Translations under genes and position numbers: made by a program
The notes under the pieces: model-generated
The model's input: the letters and a program-made list of their open reading frames with translations, nothing else
Database searches by the model: none
Told to the model about the DNA's origin: nothing
NCBI RefSeq assembly: GCF_000381265.1
Contig: NZ_KB906259.1
Span: 1 to 64,000, forward strand
DNA: 64,000 bases
DNA from: Curvibacter lanceolatus ATCC 14669
Lineage (GTDB): Bacteria; Pseudomonadota; Gammaproteobacteria; Burkholderiales; Burkholderiaceae_C
Direction: 5' to 3'
Shown here: positions 36,971 through 45,691 of the stretch, piece after piece
Layout of the letters: each line of letters opens with the position of its first letter
How positions within the stretch are numbered: position 1 is the stretch's first letter

Positions 36971-38461
36971 TCAGCCGACCAGCAAGGGGCTGCGCACCTT
37001 CGAAAACCCCCCGGCCTGATCGTAGGCATGGCCCATCTGCAACACGGCCCAGTCGGCCTGAGCCGGCCCGATGATCTGCAGGCCCACCGGTGAGCGCCCT
37101 TGCGGCCCGCCCAGACCGGCCGGCACGCTGAGGGCCGGCAGGCCGCCCATCGTGGCGGCAATCACCACCTCCATCCAGCGGTGGTAGGTGTCCATGGCGC
37201 GCCCACCCACCTGCGCCGGCCAGTGCTGGGCCAGCTCAAACGGGAACACCTGGGCCGAGGGCAGCACCAGGTAATCAAAACGCTCGAACAGCGCCCTCAG
37301 CGCCTGGTACCAGGCGCTGCGCACCGCGCTGGCCCGAAACAACTGCGGCCCGGTCAAGGCCAGGCCACGCTCGATCTCCCACACCGCCTCGGGTTTGAGC
37401 TGGGCGCGCCGCAGGGGGTCGTCGTACAGCAGGGCGTAATTGCCGGCCACGGTGAAGCTGCGCAAATCCAGCCAGGCCTGCCAGACGCGCTCGAAGTCGG
37501 CCTGCGGCAAGACCGGCTCGACCGTGCAGCCCACGGCTTCGAAATGCCGCAGCGCCTGCTCGCACAGGGGCAGCACCCCGGGCTCGGTGGCCAGGTGGCC
37601 CCCCAGGTCGCCCAGCCAGCCGATGCGCGTGCCTTTGAAGTCACGCCCCAGCGGTCCGGCATAGACCGAAGCATCTTGCTGGCGCGTCAGCGGCTGGCGG
37701 GCATCGAAACCGGCCTGCACCGACAGCAACAGCCCCAGGTCGGGCACGTTGCGCGCCATCGGGCCGCTGACACCGAACTGCTGGAAGAACACCTCATCGG
37801 CCGGCCCCTGTGGCACGCAGCCAAACGATGGCCGGAAACCAAACACATGGTTGAAAGCCGCCGGGGTGCGCAGCGAGCCCATCATGTCGGAGCCATCGGC
37901 CACCGGCAGCAGGTGCAAGGCCACCGCCGCAGCGGCGCCACCGCTGCTGCCACCGGCCGAACGGGTCGGGTCAAACGCCCCGCCGGTGGCACCGTAGACG
38001 CTGTTGTAGGTGTGGCCGCCCAGGCCGAACTCGGGCGAATTGGTGCGCCCGATGAAGACGGCGCCCGCATCGCGCATGCGGGCGAACACCTGGGCATCGG
38101 TGCGGGTGCGCTGGCCCTTGAACAGGGGCGAGCCCCGGGTGGTGATCAGGCCTGCGGCCGGGGCGATGTCCTTGGGGGCCTGTGGAAAGCCATGCAGCAC
38201 GCCCAGGCTCTGCCCCCGACCCAGTTGCTCGTCACGCTCGCGCGCCTGGGCCAGCAGGCCTTCAGGCTCCAGCGCGGCCACGATGGCATTGACCTGGGGG
38301 TTGAGGCGCTCGATGTGGCCCAGCGTGGCCTGCATCAGCTCGACACACGACAGTTCACGGCGGTGAATGGCCTGCGACAGCGCCACGGCATCCAGGGCCA
38401 GAGGGGCCGGCAACACCGGCGGGGGGGGGGGGGGGGGGGGGGGGGTGATTTCGGAGGGCAT
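36971..38461 (-). CDS. Amidase (amidase signature family) with 5' poly-C tract
   Basis: An amidase-signature hydrolase, 496 aa. The Ser-cisSer-Lys triad is visible: Lys in APKDIAPAAG, and the two serines in RSAGGSSGGAAAAVALH. These enzymes cleave amide bonds of varied substrates, and the substrate here is unknown. Close to the start the coding strand has 25 consecutive C, translated as a proline run right after MPSEIT. The family domain begins just after the tract (LALDAVALSQAIHRREL), and an in-frame GTG immediately follows the tract, so an internal start is possible. A slip of one base in the tract would put the ATG 38461 start out of frame. Confidence 0.88.
   Translation of the reverse strand: MPSEITPPPPPPPPPVLPAPLALDAVALSQAIHRRELSCVELMQATLGHIERLNPQVNAIVAALEPEGLLAQARERDEQLGRGQSLGVLHGFPQAPKDIAPAAGLITTRGSPLFKGQRTRTDAQVFARMRDAGAVFIGRTNSPEFGLGGHTYNSVYGATGGAFDPTRSAGGSSGGAAAAVALHLLPVADGSDMMGSLRTPAAFNHVFGFRPSFGCVPQGPADEVFFQQFGVSGPMARNVPDLGLLLSVQAGFDARQPLTRQQDASVYAGPLGRDFKGTRIGWLGDLGGHLATEPGVLPLCEQALRHFEAVGCTVEPVLPQADFERVWQAWLDLRSFTVAGNYALLYDDPLRRAQLKPEAVWEIERGLALTGPQLFRASAVRSAWYQALRALFERFDYLVLPSAQVFPFELAQHWPAQVGGRAMDTYHRWMEVVIAATMGGLPALSVPAGLGGPQGRSPVGLQIIGPAQADWAVLQMGHAYDQAGGFSKVRSPLLVG
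38421..38445. repeat. Homopolymer of 25 G (poly-C on coding strand)
   Basis: An uninterrupted G25 run, the longest mononucleotide tract in the window. It lies inside the amidase gene, six codons after its annotated ATG. Tracts of this kind are prone to slipped-strand mispairing and also to sequencing error, so the exact length should be treated with care. Confidence 0.95.
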
Positions 38462-38503
38462 GGCTGGGAGCTTAGCCGGGCGCAGCCAGTGCAACCAGCG
38501 CCA

Positions 38504-38881
38504 TCAGGCCTCAACAGCCTCTGGTTTGCGGATGAGAACCTCGGCCGGAATGTGAAGCCCCTCACTCAGCCGGCGGATCATGTTGAGAGACAAGGAGCGC
38601 TTGTAGGACAAGACTTCATAGACACGGTTGAGTGAGCCGATGTAAGGCACCAGATCTTTGACCGTCATGCCCGACTGCTCCATGCGGAACTTGATGGCCT
38701 CGACGGGGTCGGGAAGATCGATGGGATGGTGCCTGGCCTCATAGGCTTGCACGAGCGTCCCGAGCACCTCCAACCGCTCCCCTTCGGGTCCATCGGGCGA
38801 AGGATCCAGGTCGATCAGGGCAGACACTTCCTGCAGCGCCGCGAGGTAATCGCCTTCGGTGCGGATGGCTTTGATTTCCAA
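38504..38881 (-). CDS. higA: HigA-like antitoxin
   Basis: A 125-aa antitoxin with an N-terminal EIKAIRTEGDYLAALQEVSAL segment and a helix-turn-helix near residues 70-115 (MTVKDLVPYIGSLNRVYEVL), as in HigA of the HigBA group. The start is a TTG at 38881, supported by AAGGAG seven bases upstream inside the last codons of higB. The toxin gene lies immediately upstream with a 2-base gap, the usual order for this type. HigA should neutralise HigB and repress the operon. Confidence 0.9.
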   Translation of the reverse strand: MEIKAIRTEGDYLAALQEVSALIDLDPSPDGPEGERLEVLGTLVQAYEARHHPIDLPDPVEAIKFRMEQSGMTVKDLVPYIGSLNRVYEVLSYKRSLSLNMIRRLSEGLHIPAEVLIRKPEAVEA

Positions 38882-38883
38882 GA

Positions 38884-39201
38884 TCAGACTCCTTTGAACT
38901 GGTCCACAACGGTAGCGTCCACACGGTCGTATTCAGCGTGGGTTCCGACGAACTTCACGTAGACGTACTGCATTTTGTAGGCGATCGCCACAATCAGACG
39001 GTAGTCATTCCCTTTGATGTTGAAGACGACACGGTTGTTCGCAATGATGCTGGCGTTCGCATACTGGCGCTTCACGTCCTGAGGACTGCTCCAATGTGCA
39101 GCACGGGCTTCTGCGAGCCACGCCTTCAAAGGCCCCTCCGCATCGCGGCAATGAGTTTGCCGCCAGAAGGACTCCAGGTTGCGCAAAGCGACGATGTGCA
39201 T
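38884..39201 (-). CDS. higB: HigB-like mRNA interferase toxin
   Basis: A RelE-superfamily toxin of 105 aa that would cleave mRNA at the ribosome. The typical HigB sequence is present: MHIVALRNLESFW, the RDAEGPLKAWLAEARAA helix, NRVVFNIKGNDYRLIVAIAY and the C-terminal FVGTHAEYDRVDA. Length and motifs are complete, so the toxin is probably active. ATG 39201 lies only a few bases after the likely transcription start, so its message may be leaderless. The module lies between the amidase and the aminotransferase terminator. Confidence 0.92.
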   Translation of the reverse strand: MHIVALRNLESFWRQTHCRDAEGPLKAWLAEARAAHWSSPQDVKRQYANASIIANNRVVFNIKGNDYRLIVAIAYKMQYVYVKFVGTHAEYDRVDATVVDQFKGV

Positions 39202-39206
39202 GCCAC

Positions 39207-39235
39207 AGAATAGTCCCAAAACGGTACTCTAACAA
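39207..39235 (-). promoter_or_regulatory. Candidate higBA promoter
   Basis: On the minus strand TTGTTA (39235-39230) is followed after exactly 17 bases by TATTCT (39212-39207). The expected start point is within one or two bases of the higB ATG at 39201, which predicts a leaderless or nearly leaderless transcript. Confidence 0.4.
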
Positions 39236-39334
39236 ACACTGTGGAGTCAGCGCACGCCGTGAACCAGCGTCAGGAAATTTCCGACTCCCGTCACAGATAT
39301 CTCACGCTCAAAACCTGGCATCCCTCGCAAAGCC

Positions 39335-39380
39335 CAAAAAGCCCGGGCCTGCCCGTCTTTCGACAGGGCAGGCCCGGGCT
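39335..39380 (-). terminator. Rho-independent terminator of the aminotransferase gene
   Basis: A 15-bp perfect stem pairs 39340-39354 with 39366-39380, sequence AGCCCGGGCCTGCCC on one arm, around an 11-base loop. On the minus strand it is followed by TTTTT. It lies 36 bases after the aminotransferase stop. Confidence 0.9.
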
Positions 39381-39415
39381 CGTTGCCGTGCGCTGGCGCG
39401 AACTCGCGCCTTGGA

Positions 39416-40789
39416 TCAGGCGGTTTCGGCCAGGGCGTCACCCAGGGCGTTGATCAGGCGGTCGATCTCGGCCTTTTCGGTGATGAAGGGGGGTGCCAGC
39501 TGGATGGTGTCGCCACCGTAGCGCACGTAGAAGCCCTTCTTCCAGCAGGCCATGGCCACCTCGTAGGGGCGGCGGGCCGGCTCGCCGGGCAGGGCCTGCA
39601 GCGTGATGCCGGCGGCCAGGCCGTAGTTGCGGATGTCGGCCACGTGCTTGCTGCCCTGGAGGCTGTGCACCGCGGTCTCGAAGTACGGGGCCAGGGTGCG
39701 CACGCGGCCCAGCATGTCTTCCTTTTGCAGCACATCGAGGGCGGCCAGGCCGGCCGCGCAGGCCACCGGGTGGGCCGAGTAGGTGTAGCCGTGCGGGAAC
39801 TCCAGCATGTAGTCGGGGCCGCCCACGGCCATGAAGGTGTCGTAGATCTCCTTGGTGGCCAGCACGGCACCCAGGGGCTGGGCACCGTTGGTGATCTGCT
39901 TGGCGCAGTTCAGGATGTCGGGGGTGACGCCGAAGGCCTCGGCCCCGGTGAAGGCGCCGGTGCGGCCAAAACCGGTGATCACTTCATCAAAGATCAACAG
40001 GATGTTGTGGGCCGTGCAGATGTCACGCAGACGCTTCAGGTAACCCACGGGCGGGATCACCACGCCGGCCGAACCAGAGAAGGGCTCGACGATGACGGCC
40101 GCGATGTTCGAGGCATCGTGCAGGGTGATCATGTCGAGCAGGCGGTCGGCCAGTTCGGCACCGGTGGGCGGCATGCCCTTGTAGAACGAGCCTGCGGCCG
40201 GCTGGGTGTGCGGCAGGTGGTCGGCTTCGACGCCCTGGCCGAAGATCTTGCGGTTGGCGCCGATGCCGCCCACCGAGATGCCGCCGTAGTTCACGCCGTG
40301 GTAGCCCTTTTCGCGGCCGATCAGGCGGGTCTTGCTGCCCTGCCCCTTGGCACGCCAGTAGGCGCGCGCCAGCTTGAGCGAGGTGTCGGCCGACTCGGAG
40401 CCCGAACCGGTGAAGAACACATAGTCGAGGCCGGCCGGGGTCAGCTCCTTGAGGCGGTTGGCCAGCGCGAACGAGCCGGGGTGACCGAACTGGAAGGCCG
40501 GCGCGTAGTCCAGCTTGGCGATCTGGCGGCTCACGGCTTCGGTGATCTCGGGGCGGCCATGGCCCAGGCCGCTGCACCACAGGCCCGACAGGCCGTCGAA
40601 GATCTTGCGGCCATCGGCGTCGGTAAAGTAGGCACCCTTGGCCTCGACGATGATGCGCGGGTCTTTCTTGAAGCTGCGGTTGGCCGTGTAGGGCATCCAG
40701 TGGGCTTCGAGCCAGGCGGCATCGGTGCGACCGGCAAAAGAGGTGTCCGGTGCCGGGGTGGCAGAGGGTTCGGCGGCGAGCTGGGTCAT
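39416..40789 (-). CDS. Omega-amino acid:pyruvate aminotransferase (BauA/OAPT type)
   Basis: A class III PLP-dependent transaminase, 457 aa. It closely follows the beta-alanine:pyruvate aminotransferase family, with HWMPYTANRSFKKDPR at the N-terminus, SGLWCSGLGHGRPEI, RAYWRAKGQGSKTR and EFPHGYTYSAHPVACAAGLA. PLP-binding Lys297 is in NCAKQITNG and the ring-contacting Asp268 in IFDEVITGFGRTG. It would move an omega-amino group to pyruvate and feed the resulting semialdehyde onward, though no semialdehyde dehydrogenase is adjacent. ATG 40789 is preferred; ATG 40849 would add 20 residues. The divergent LysR gene likely regulates it. Confidence 0.92.
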   Translation of the reverse strand: MTQLAAEPSATPAPDTSFAGRTDAAWLEAHWMPYTANRSFKKDPRIIVEAKGAYFTDADGRKIFDGLSGLWCSGLGHGRPEITEAVSRQIAKLDYAPAFQFGHPGSFALANRLKELTPAGLDYVFFTGSGSESADTSLKLARAYWRAKGQGSKTRLIGREKGYHGVNYGGISVGGIGANRKIFGQGVEADHLPHTQPAAGSFYKGMPPTGAELADRLLDMITLHDASNIAAVIVEPFSGSAGVVIPPVGYLKRLRDICTAHNILLIFDEVITGFGRTGAFTGAEAFGVTPDILNCAKQITNGAQPLGAVLATKEIYDTFMAVGGPDYMLEFPHGYTYSAHPVACAAGLAALDVLQKEDMLGRVRTLAPYFETAVHSLQGSKHVADIRNYGLAAGITLQALPGEPARRPYEVAMACWKKGFYVRYGGDTIQLAPPFITEKAEIDRLINALGDALAETA

Positions 40790-40900
40790 GGCGGTCGGGC
40801 CACGCGGCGAACGTGGCAGTGTGGGTGAAACAAGTTGCCCATTCTTCATGCCGCCGTTATTCTTGAAAATGGATCAATATCAATACTTACTTCGCAATCC

Positions 40901-41872
40901 ATGCAAGTAAAAAACACCCCTCCCCCACCCTCCCCCGCGGCCGAGCGCCCCACCAAGAACCGCGCCATCCTGGGCCAGCTCAGCGACATGGACTTGCGCC
41001 TGCTGCAGGTGTTCAAGACGGTGGTCGAATGCGGCGGCATGTCGGCGGCTGAACTGGAGCTGAACATCGGCACCTCCACCGTCAGCCGCCACGTGAAAGA
41101 CCTGGAAACCCGCCTGGGCCTGGTGCTGTGTCGGCGGGGCCGGGCCGGCTTTGCCCTCACGCAGGAAGGCCAGCGGGTGTATGACGAAACCCTGCGCCTG
41201 CTGGCCGCCGTCGACGGCTTTCGCAGCAGCGTGGACGACATCCACCACCGCATGGGCGGCCAACTGGAGCTGGCCCTGTTCGACAAGACCGCCAGCAACC
41301 CGGCCTCGCGCATCCACGAGGCCATCGCCCTGTTCACTGAGCAGGCCCCCGATGTGAACCTGGTGCTGCGCGTGGCCTCGATCAACACCATCGAGCGCGG
41401 CATCATGGACGGCAGCCTGCAGGTGGGCGTGATCCCGGCCCACCGCAGCTCGCCCAGCCTGATGTATGCCGACCTGTTCAACGAGAAGATGCTGCTGTAC
41501 TGCGGCGCCCGCCACCCCCTGTTCGGGGCCGAGCACAGCGGCCTGGACTGGGACAGCCTGCGCCGCTGGCACTTTGCCGGCCTGGGCTACCACTCGCCCA
41601 ACATGGAGCTGAGCCACCAGGCCCGCCTGTCGCGCCGCGCCACCGGCTTTGACCAGGAGGCCATTGCCACGCTGATCCTGTCGGGCCGCTTTCTGGGCTT
41701 TCTGCCCGACCACTATGCCGAGCCCTTCGAACGTCAGGGCCTGATGCAGGCCGTGCAGCCCGACGCCCTGCACTATGAATGCCAGTTCGTCAGCCTGCTG
41801 CGCCGCTCGCCCCAGCCTGGGCGGGCCGCGCAGCTGTTTCATGACTGCCTGGTGAAGGCGCATGCGAGCTGA
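40901..41872 (+). CDS. LysR-family transcriptional regulator
   Basis: A 323-aa LysR-type regulator. An N-terminal proline-rich arm of about 25 residues precedes the helix-turn-helix (MDLRLLQVFKTVVECGGMSA, TSTVSRHVKDLETRLGLVL). The C-terminal ligand-binding domain follows, with LELALFDKTASNPASR at its start. It is divergent from the aminotransferase gene with a 111-base gap, the classic LysR arrangement, so that gene is the likely target. The next Bug gene downstream is on the same strand, 180 bases away, and could be a second target. Confidence 0.9.
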   Translation: MQVKNTPPPPSPAAERPTKNRAILGQLSDMDLRLLQVFKTVVECGGMSAAELELNIGTSTVSRHVKDLETRLGLVLCRRGRAGFALTQEGQRVYDETLRLLAAVDGFRSSVDDIHHRMGGQLELALFDKTASNPASRIHEAIALFTEQAPDVNLVLRVASINTIERGIMDGSLQVGVIPAHRSSPSLMYADLFNEKMLLYCGARHPLFGAEHSGLDWDSLRRWHFAGLGYHSPNMELSHQARLSRRATGFDQEAIATLILSGRFLGFLPDHYAEPFERQGLMQAVQPDALHYECQFVSLLRRSPQPGRAAQLFHDCLVKAHAS

Positions 41873-41900
41873 CTCGGGTCAACCCTGAGCGTGATGCTGG

Positions 41901-41963
41901 TCAATCTGTTTGATTGTCAAATTTTTTGAGACAGACCGTCAACTTTTCCTCCGATTGTCAAAC
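41901..41963. promoter_or_regulatory. Iterated GTCAA motifs upstream of a Bug gene, candidate operator
   Basis: GATTGTCAAA occurs at 41913-41922 and 41954-41963, with a related GACCGTCAAC at 41935-41944, spaced 22 and 19 bases, about two helical turns each. Another GTCAA is at 41901. The first full copy is also part of the inverted repeat TTTGA-TTG-TCAAA (41910-41922). The cluster lies in an AT-rich gap 90 bases before the Bug start and looks like a multi-site regulator target. Confidence 0.4.
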
Positions 41964-42052
41964 ACAGTTTATTGACCAACAATCTGCCGGCCCCAAGGCT
42001 CGCAGACGTCTGCCAGCCTCAGCGGGGCACCTTCCCCCTTCGAGAGACAAGC

Positions 42053-43051
42053 ATGACGACAAGCCACCCGACCCTGAACCGCCGGCAGTTGCTGGCCCTG
42101 GCCACCGCTGCCGGCGTGGGCAGCCCCCTGCCAGCGCTGGCCCAGAGCAAATACCCAGGCGGCAAGCCGGTGACCGTGGTCGTGCCTTTTGCCGCAGGCG
42201 GCACCACCGACATCCTGGGCCGGCTGATGGCCCGCCACCTGGGCACCCGCCTGGGGGGCACCGTGATCGTGGACAACAAGGCCGGCGCCGGCGGCGGCAT
42301 CGGTGCCGCCGTGGTGGCCAAGGCCCCCGCTGACGGCTACACCTTGCTGATGGGCACCATCGGCACCCACTCGATCAACCAGTTCCTGTACAAAAAGCTG
42401 GCCTACGACCCGGCACGCGACTTCGCGCCCCTGGGCCTGGTCGCCAAGGTGCCCAACGTGCTGGTCGTGCACCCCAGCCAGCCCTACAAGACCGTGAAAG
42501 AGCTGATCGCCTACGCCAAGGCCAACCCAGGCAAGGTGACCTATGCCTCGGCCGGCAATGGCACCTCCATCCACCTGGCCGGGGCCCTGTTCGAGCAGAT
42601 GGCCCAGGTGGACATGGTGCACGTGCCCTACAAGGGCAGCGCGCCGGCCATTGCCGACCTGCTCGCCGGCCAGACCTCCTGCAGCTTCGACAACCTGCCC
42701 TCGGCCATGCCGCACATCAAGTCAGGCGCCTTGCGGGCCATTGCCGTCACCGGGTCGGCCCGCTTTCCCAGCCTGCCGCAGCTGCCCACCATCGCCGAAA
42801 GCGGCCTGCCCGGCTACGACGCCACCTCGTGGTTCGGCCTGTGGGCGCCCGCTGCCACCCCGCCCGAACTGGTGGCCCGCCTCAACGCCGAGATCAACCA
42901 GATCCTGAACCAGGTCGAAGTGCGCCAGCAGATGCTGGAGCAAGGCGCCGAAGCCGCCCCCGGCACGCCCCAGCAGTTCAGCAGCTTCATCCAGGCCGAA
43001 GCCGCCAAGTGGTCGAAAGTGGTTCAGACCGCCAACGTGCAGCTGGACTGA
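42053..43051 (+). CDS. Bug-family TTT substrate-binding protein with Tat-like signal
   Basis: A 332-aa periplasmic receptor of the tripartite tricarboxylate transporter family. The N-terminus LNRRQLLALATAAGVG fits a twin-arginine signal and ends near PALAQS. The mature protein has VTVVVPFAAGGTTDILGRL, NKAGAGGGIGAAVVAKA, MVHVPYKGSAPAIADLLAGQ and a C-terminal KWSKVVQTANVQLD. ATG 42053 is the family start; its ribosome site is weak (GAGA at about 42042). No TctAB pair is adjacent. The ligand is unknown; the neighbouring aminotransferase suggests an amino or keto acid, but this is only positional. Confidence 0.92.
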   Translation: MTTSHPTLNRRQLLALATAAGVGSPLPALAQSKYPGGKPVTVVVPFAAGGTTDILGRLMARHLGTRLGGTVIVDNKAGAGGGIGAAVVAKAPADGYTLLMGTIGTHSINQFLYKKLAYDPARDFAPLGLVAKVPNVLVVHPSQPYKTVKELIAYAKANPGKVTYASAGNGTSIHLAGALFEQMAQVDMVHVPYKGSAPAIADLLAGQTSCSFDNLPSAMPHIKSGALRAIAVTGSARFPSLPQLPTIAESGLPGYDATSWFGLWAPAATPPELVARLNAEINQILNQVEVRQQMLEQGAEAAPGTPQQFSSFIQAEAAKWSKVVQTANVQLD

Positions 43052-43075
43052 ACACCGCAATCAGCCGAGTCGGCT

Positions 43076-44077
43076 TCACCCGCCGCGCCGGGCGTAGTAG
43101 CCCAGCAGGGCCTGGGTGCTGTTGATGCCGGCCTTTTGCGCCCACTCGCGGCCGAAGCGTTCGCCCAACTGGTCCAGGGTGCGGCGCAGCTCGGCGGTGG
43201 GGGGCACCACCTGCACACGCTGTTCGGCCAATTGCTTCTTGGCCGCCTCGTCGGCGCTGCGGGCCATCTGCCAGCCCTGGGTCTCGGCCTGTTTGGCGGC
43301 CTCCAGCAGGCTCTGACGCACGGCCGGGCTGAAGCCATTCCAGACTTTTTCACTGACGCACACCATGTTCTTCGGGATCCAGGCGCGCAGGTCCACAAAG
43401 AACTTCATGTACTTCCAGGCCTGGCTGTCCACCCCAGTGGTGCTGGACGTGACCATGGCGTCCACCTGCCCGGTCTCGATGGCCTTGGAGAGGTCTTGCG
43501 CGGCGATGGTGGTGGCCGTGGCGCCCGACAGCTCGGCCAGACGCTTGGTGGCGTCGTTGTAGACGCGAAAGCGCAGGCCCTTCAGATCGCTCAACTGGTT
43601 GACCGCAATGCGGCTGTAAAGCCCTTGCCCCGGCCACGGCACGGCATACAGCACGCGCACGCCGTGCGCCAGCATCTCGTCGCCCACGGCCTTGCGCGAG
43701 GCCTCCCACATGTGGGCGGCATCATCGAAGCCACGCACGATGAAGGGCAAGGAATCGAGGGTCAGCAGCGGGTACTTGGCGCCATAGGAGGACATCAGCA
43801 CCTCGCCAAAGGCCAGTTCGCCCTTTTCGAGCGCCGGCAGCACCTCGGCCATGGGTTTGAGTTGCGAGTTCACCCCCAGCTCGACAGGCGAGCCCGCCAG
43901 CTCAGCCACACGGCGAGCGAACTGACGCAGGTTCTGGGTATGGAACACGGCGTCGCCATAAGCGCCTGAAAAACGCAGGGCGAATGCCTGGGGCTGGGCC
44001 AGGACAGAGCCACTGCCGAACAGCGCAGCCCCCCACAGCGAAGCCAGCGCCTGACGGCGCGCAATGCAATCGGACAC
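43076..44077 (-). CDS. TRAP transporter substrate-binding protein (DctP family)
   Basis: A 333-aa periplasmic receptor of TRAP transporters, which import carboxylates with sodium coupling. The start is GTG 44077, supported by GAGGG eight bases upstream. A signal with CIARRQALASLWGAALFGSG ends near VLAQ. Family features are the arginine block KGLRFRVYNDATKR and AAQDLSKAIETGQVDAMVTS. No DctQ or DctM membrane gene is adjacent, so it must work with a complex encoded elsewhere. It lies 110 bases downstream of the ABC operon on the same strand. Confidence 0.9.
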   Translation of the reverse strand: MSDCIARRQALASLWGAALFGSGSVLAQPQAFALRFSGAYGDAVFHTQNLRQFARRVAELAGSPVELGVNSQLKPMAEVLPALEKGELAFGEVLMSSYGAKYPLLTLDSLPFIVRGFDDAAHMWEASRKAVGDEMLAHGVRVLYAVPWPGQGLYSRIAVNQLSDLKGLRFRVYNDATKRLAELSGATATTIAAQDLSKAIETGQVDAMVTSSTTGVDSQAWKYMKFFVDLRAWIPKNMVCVSEKVWNGFSPAVRQSLLEAAKQAETQGWQMARSADEAAKKQLAEQRVQVVPPTAELRRTLDQLGERFGREWAQKAGINSTQALLGYYARRGG

Positions 44078-44187
44078 GGGAAAACCCTCGGTTGAAACGC
44101 TGTGGGCATGATACGACCCGTCCGCGGAAATGCACCGCTCATCGGCCGTAAAGTGTAGAAATGCGCAGCCTCCGGCCGCCCACTCTG

Positions 44188-44887
<700 letters not shown>

Positions 44888-44895
<8 letters not shown>

Positions 44896-45691
44896 GGGCG
44901 TCTCCGTGGCCCAGGTACACGGCCTTGACCTGGGGATCGTTCGCAATCGCTTCGGGCTCGCCCTCGGTCAGCACCGTGCCATTGACCAGCACCGTCATGC
45001 GGCGGGCAAAGCTGAACACCAGGTCCATGTCGTGCTCGATCAGCAGCACCGAGACATCGGCCGGCAAGGCCGCCACGGTCTGCAGCAGTTCGTCGCGCTC
45101 CCCCGCCGGCACGCCGGCCACAGGCTCGTCCAGCAGCAGCACGCGGGGCTCACAGGCCAGGGCGATCGCCATCTCCAGCAGGCGGCGCTTGCCGTAGGCA
45201 AGCACCCGCGTGGGCTGGTGGGCCACATCGCTCAGGTGAAACTGCTCCAGCAACTGCTCGGCGCGCTCGACCACGGCGCGGTCACGGCCCAGGGCCTGCC
45301 ACCAGCGGCCGCCCTGGCCGCGGTGCTGCGACACCACCAGGCTCAGCGTCTGCAAGGGGCTCATGCTGTCGAACAACTGGTTGATCTGGAAGGTGCGCAC
45401 CAGGCCGCGCTGCACCCGCAGGTGGGGCGCCAGCGTGGTGATGTCCTGCCCGTCCAGCCACACACTGCCCTCGGACGGGGCCAGCACGCCGGTGAGCTGG
45501 TTGATCAAGGTGGTTTTGCCAGCGCCATTGGGGCCGATCAGTGCATGGCGGGCCCCCTGGCGCAGCTGCAGCGACACCTGGTTGGTGGCGGTGATGCCGC
45601 CAAAGCGCATCACCAGCGAGCGCGTCTCCAGCACCACCGGCGCTTCGGCCCGGGTGCTCTCGGCAATGGCTTCGTAGTAGGCGGCGCTCAT
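44888..45691 (-). CDS. livG: Branched-chain amino acid ABC transporter ATPase LivG-type
   Basis: The larger Liv ATPase, 267 aa. It has an N-terminal extension of about 20 residues, then LVMRFGGITATNQVSLQL, Walker A GPNGAGKTT, a signature block LAYGKRRLLEMAIAL that replaces the usual YGQQR form, Walker B LLLDEPVAG and EHDMDLVFS. ATG 45691 overlaps the livM stop in ATGA. The frame continues far upstream inside livM as a shadow. The gene is translationally coupled within the operon. Confidence 0.93.
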
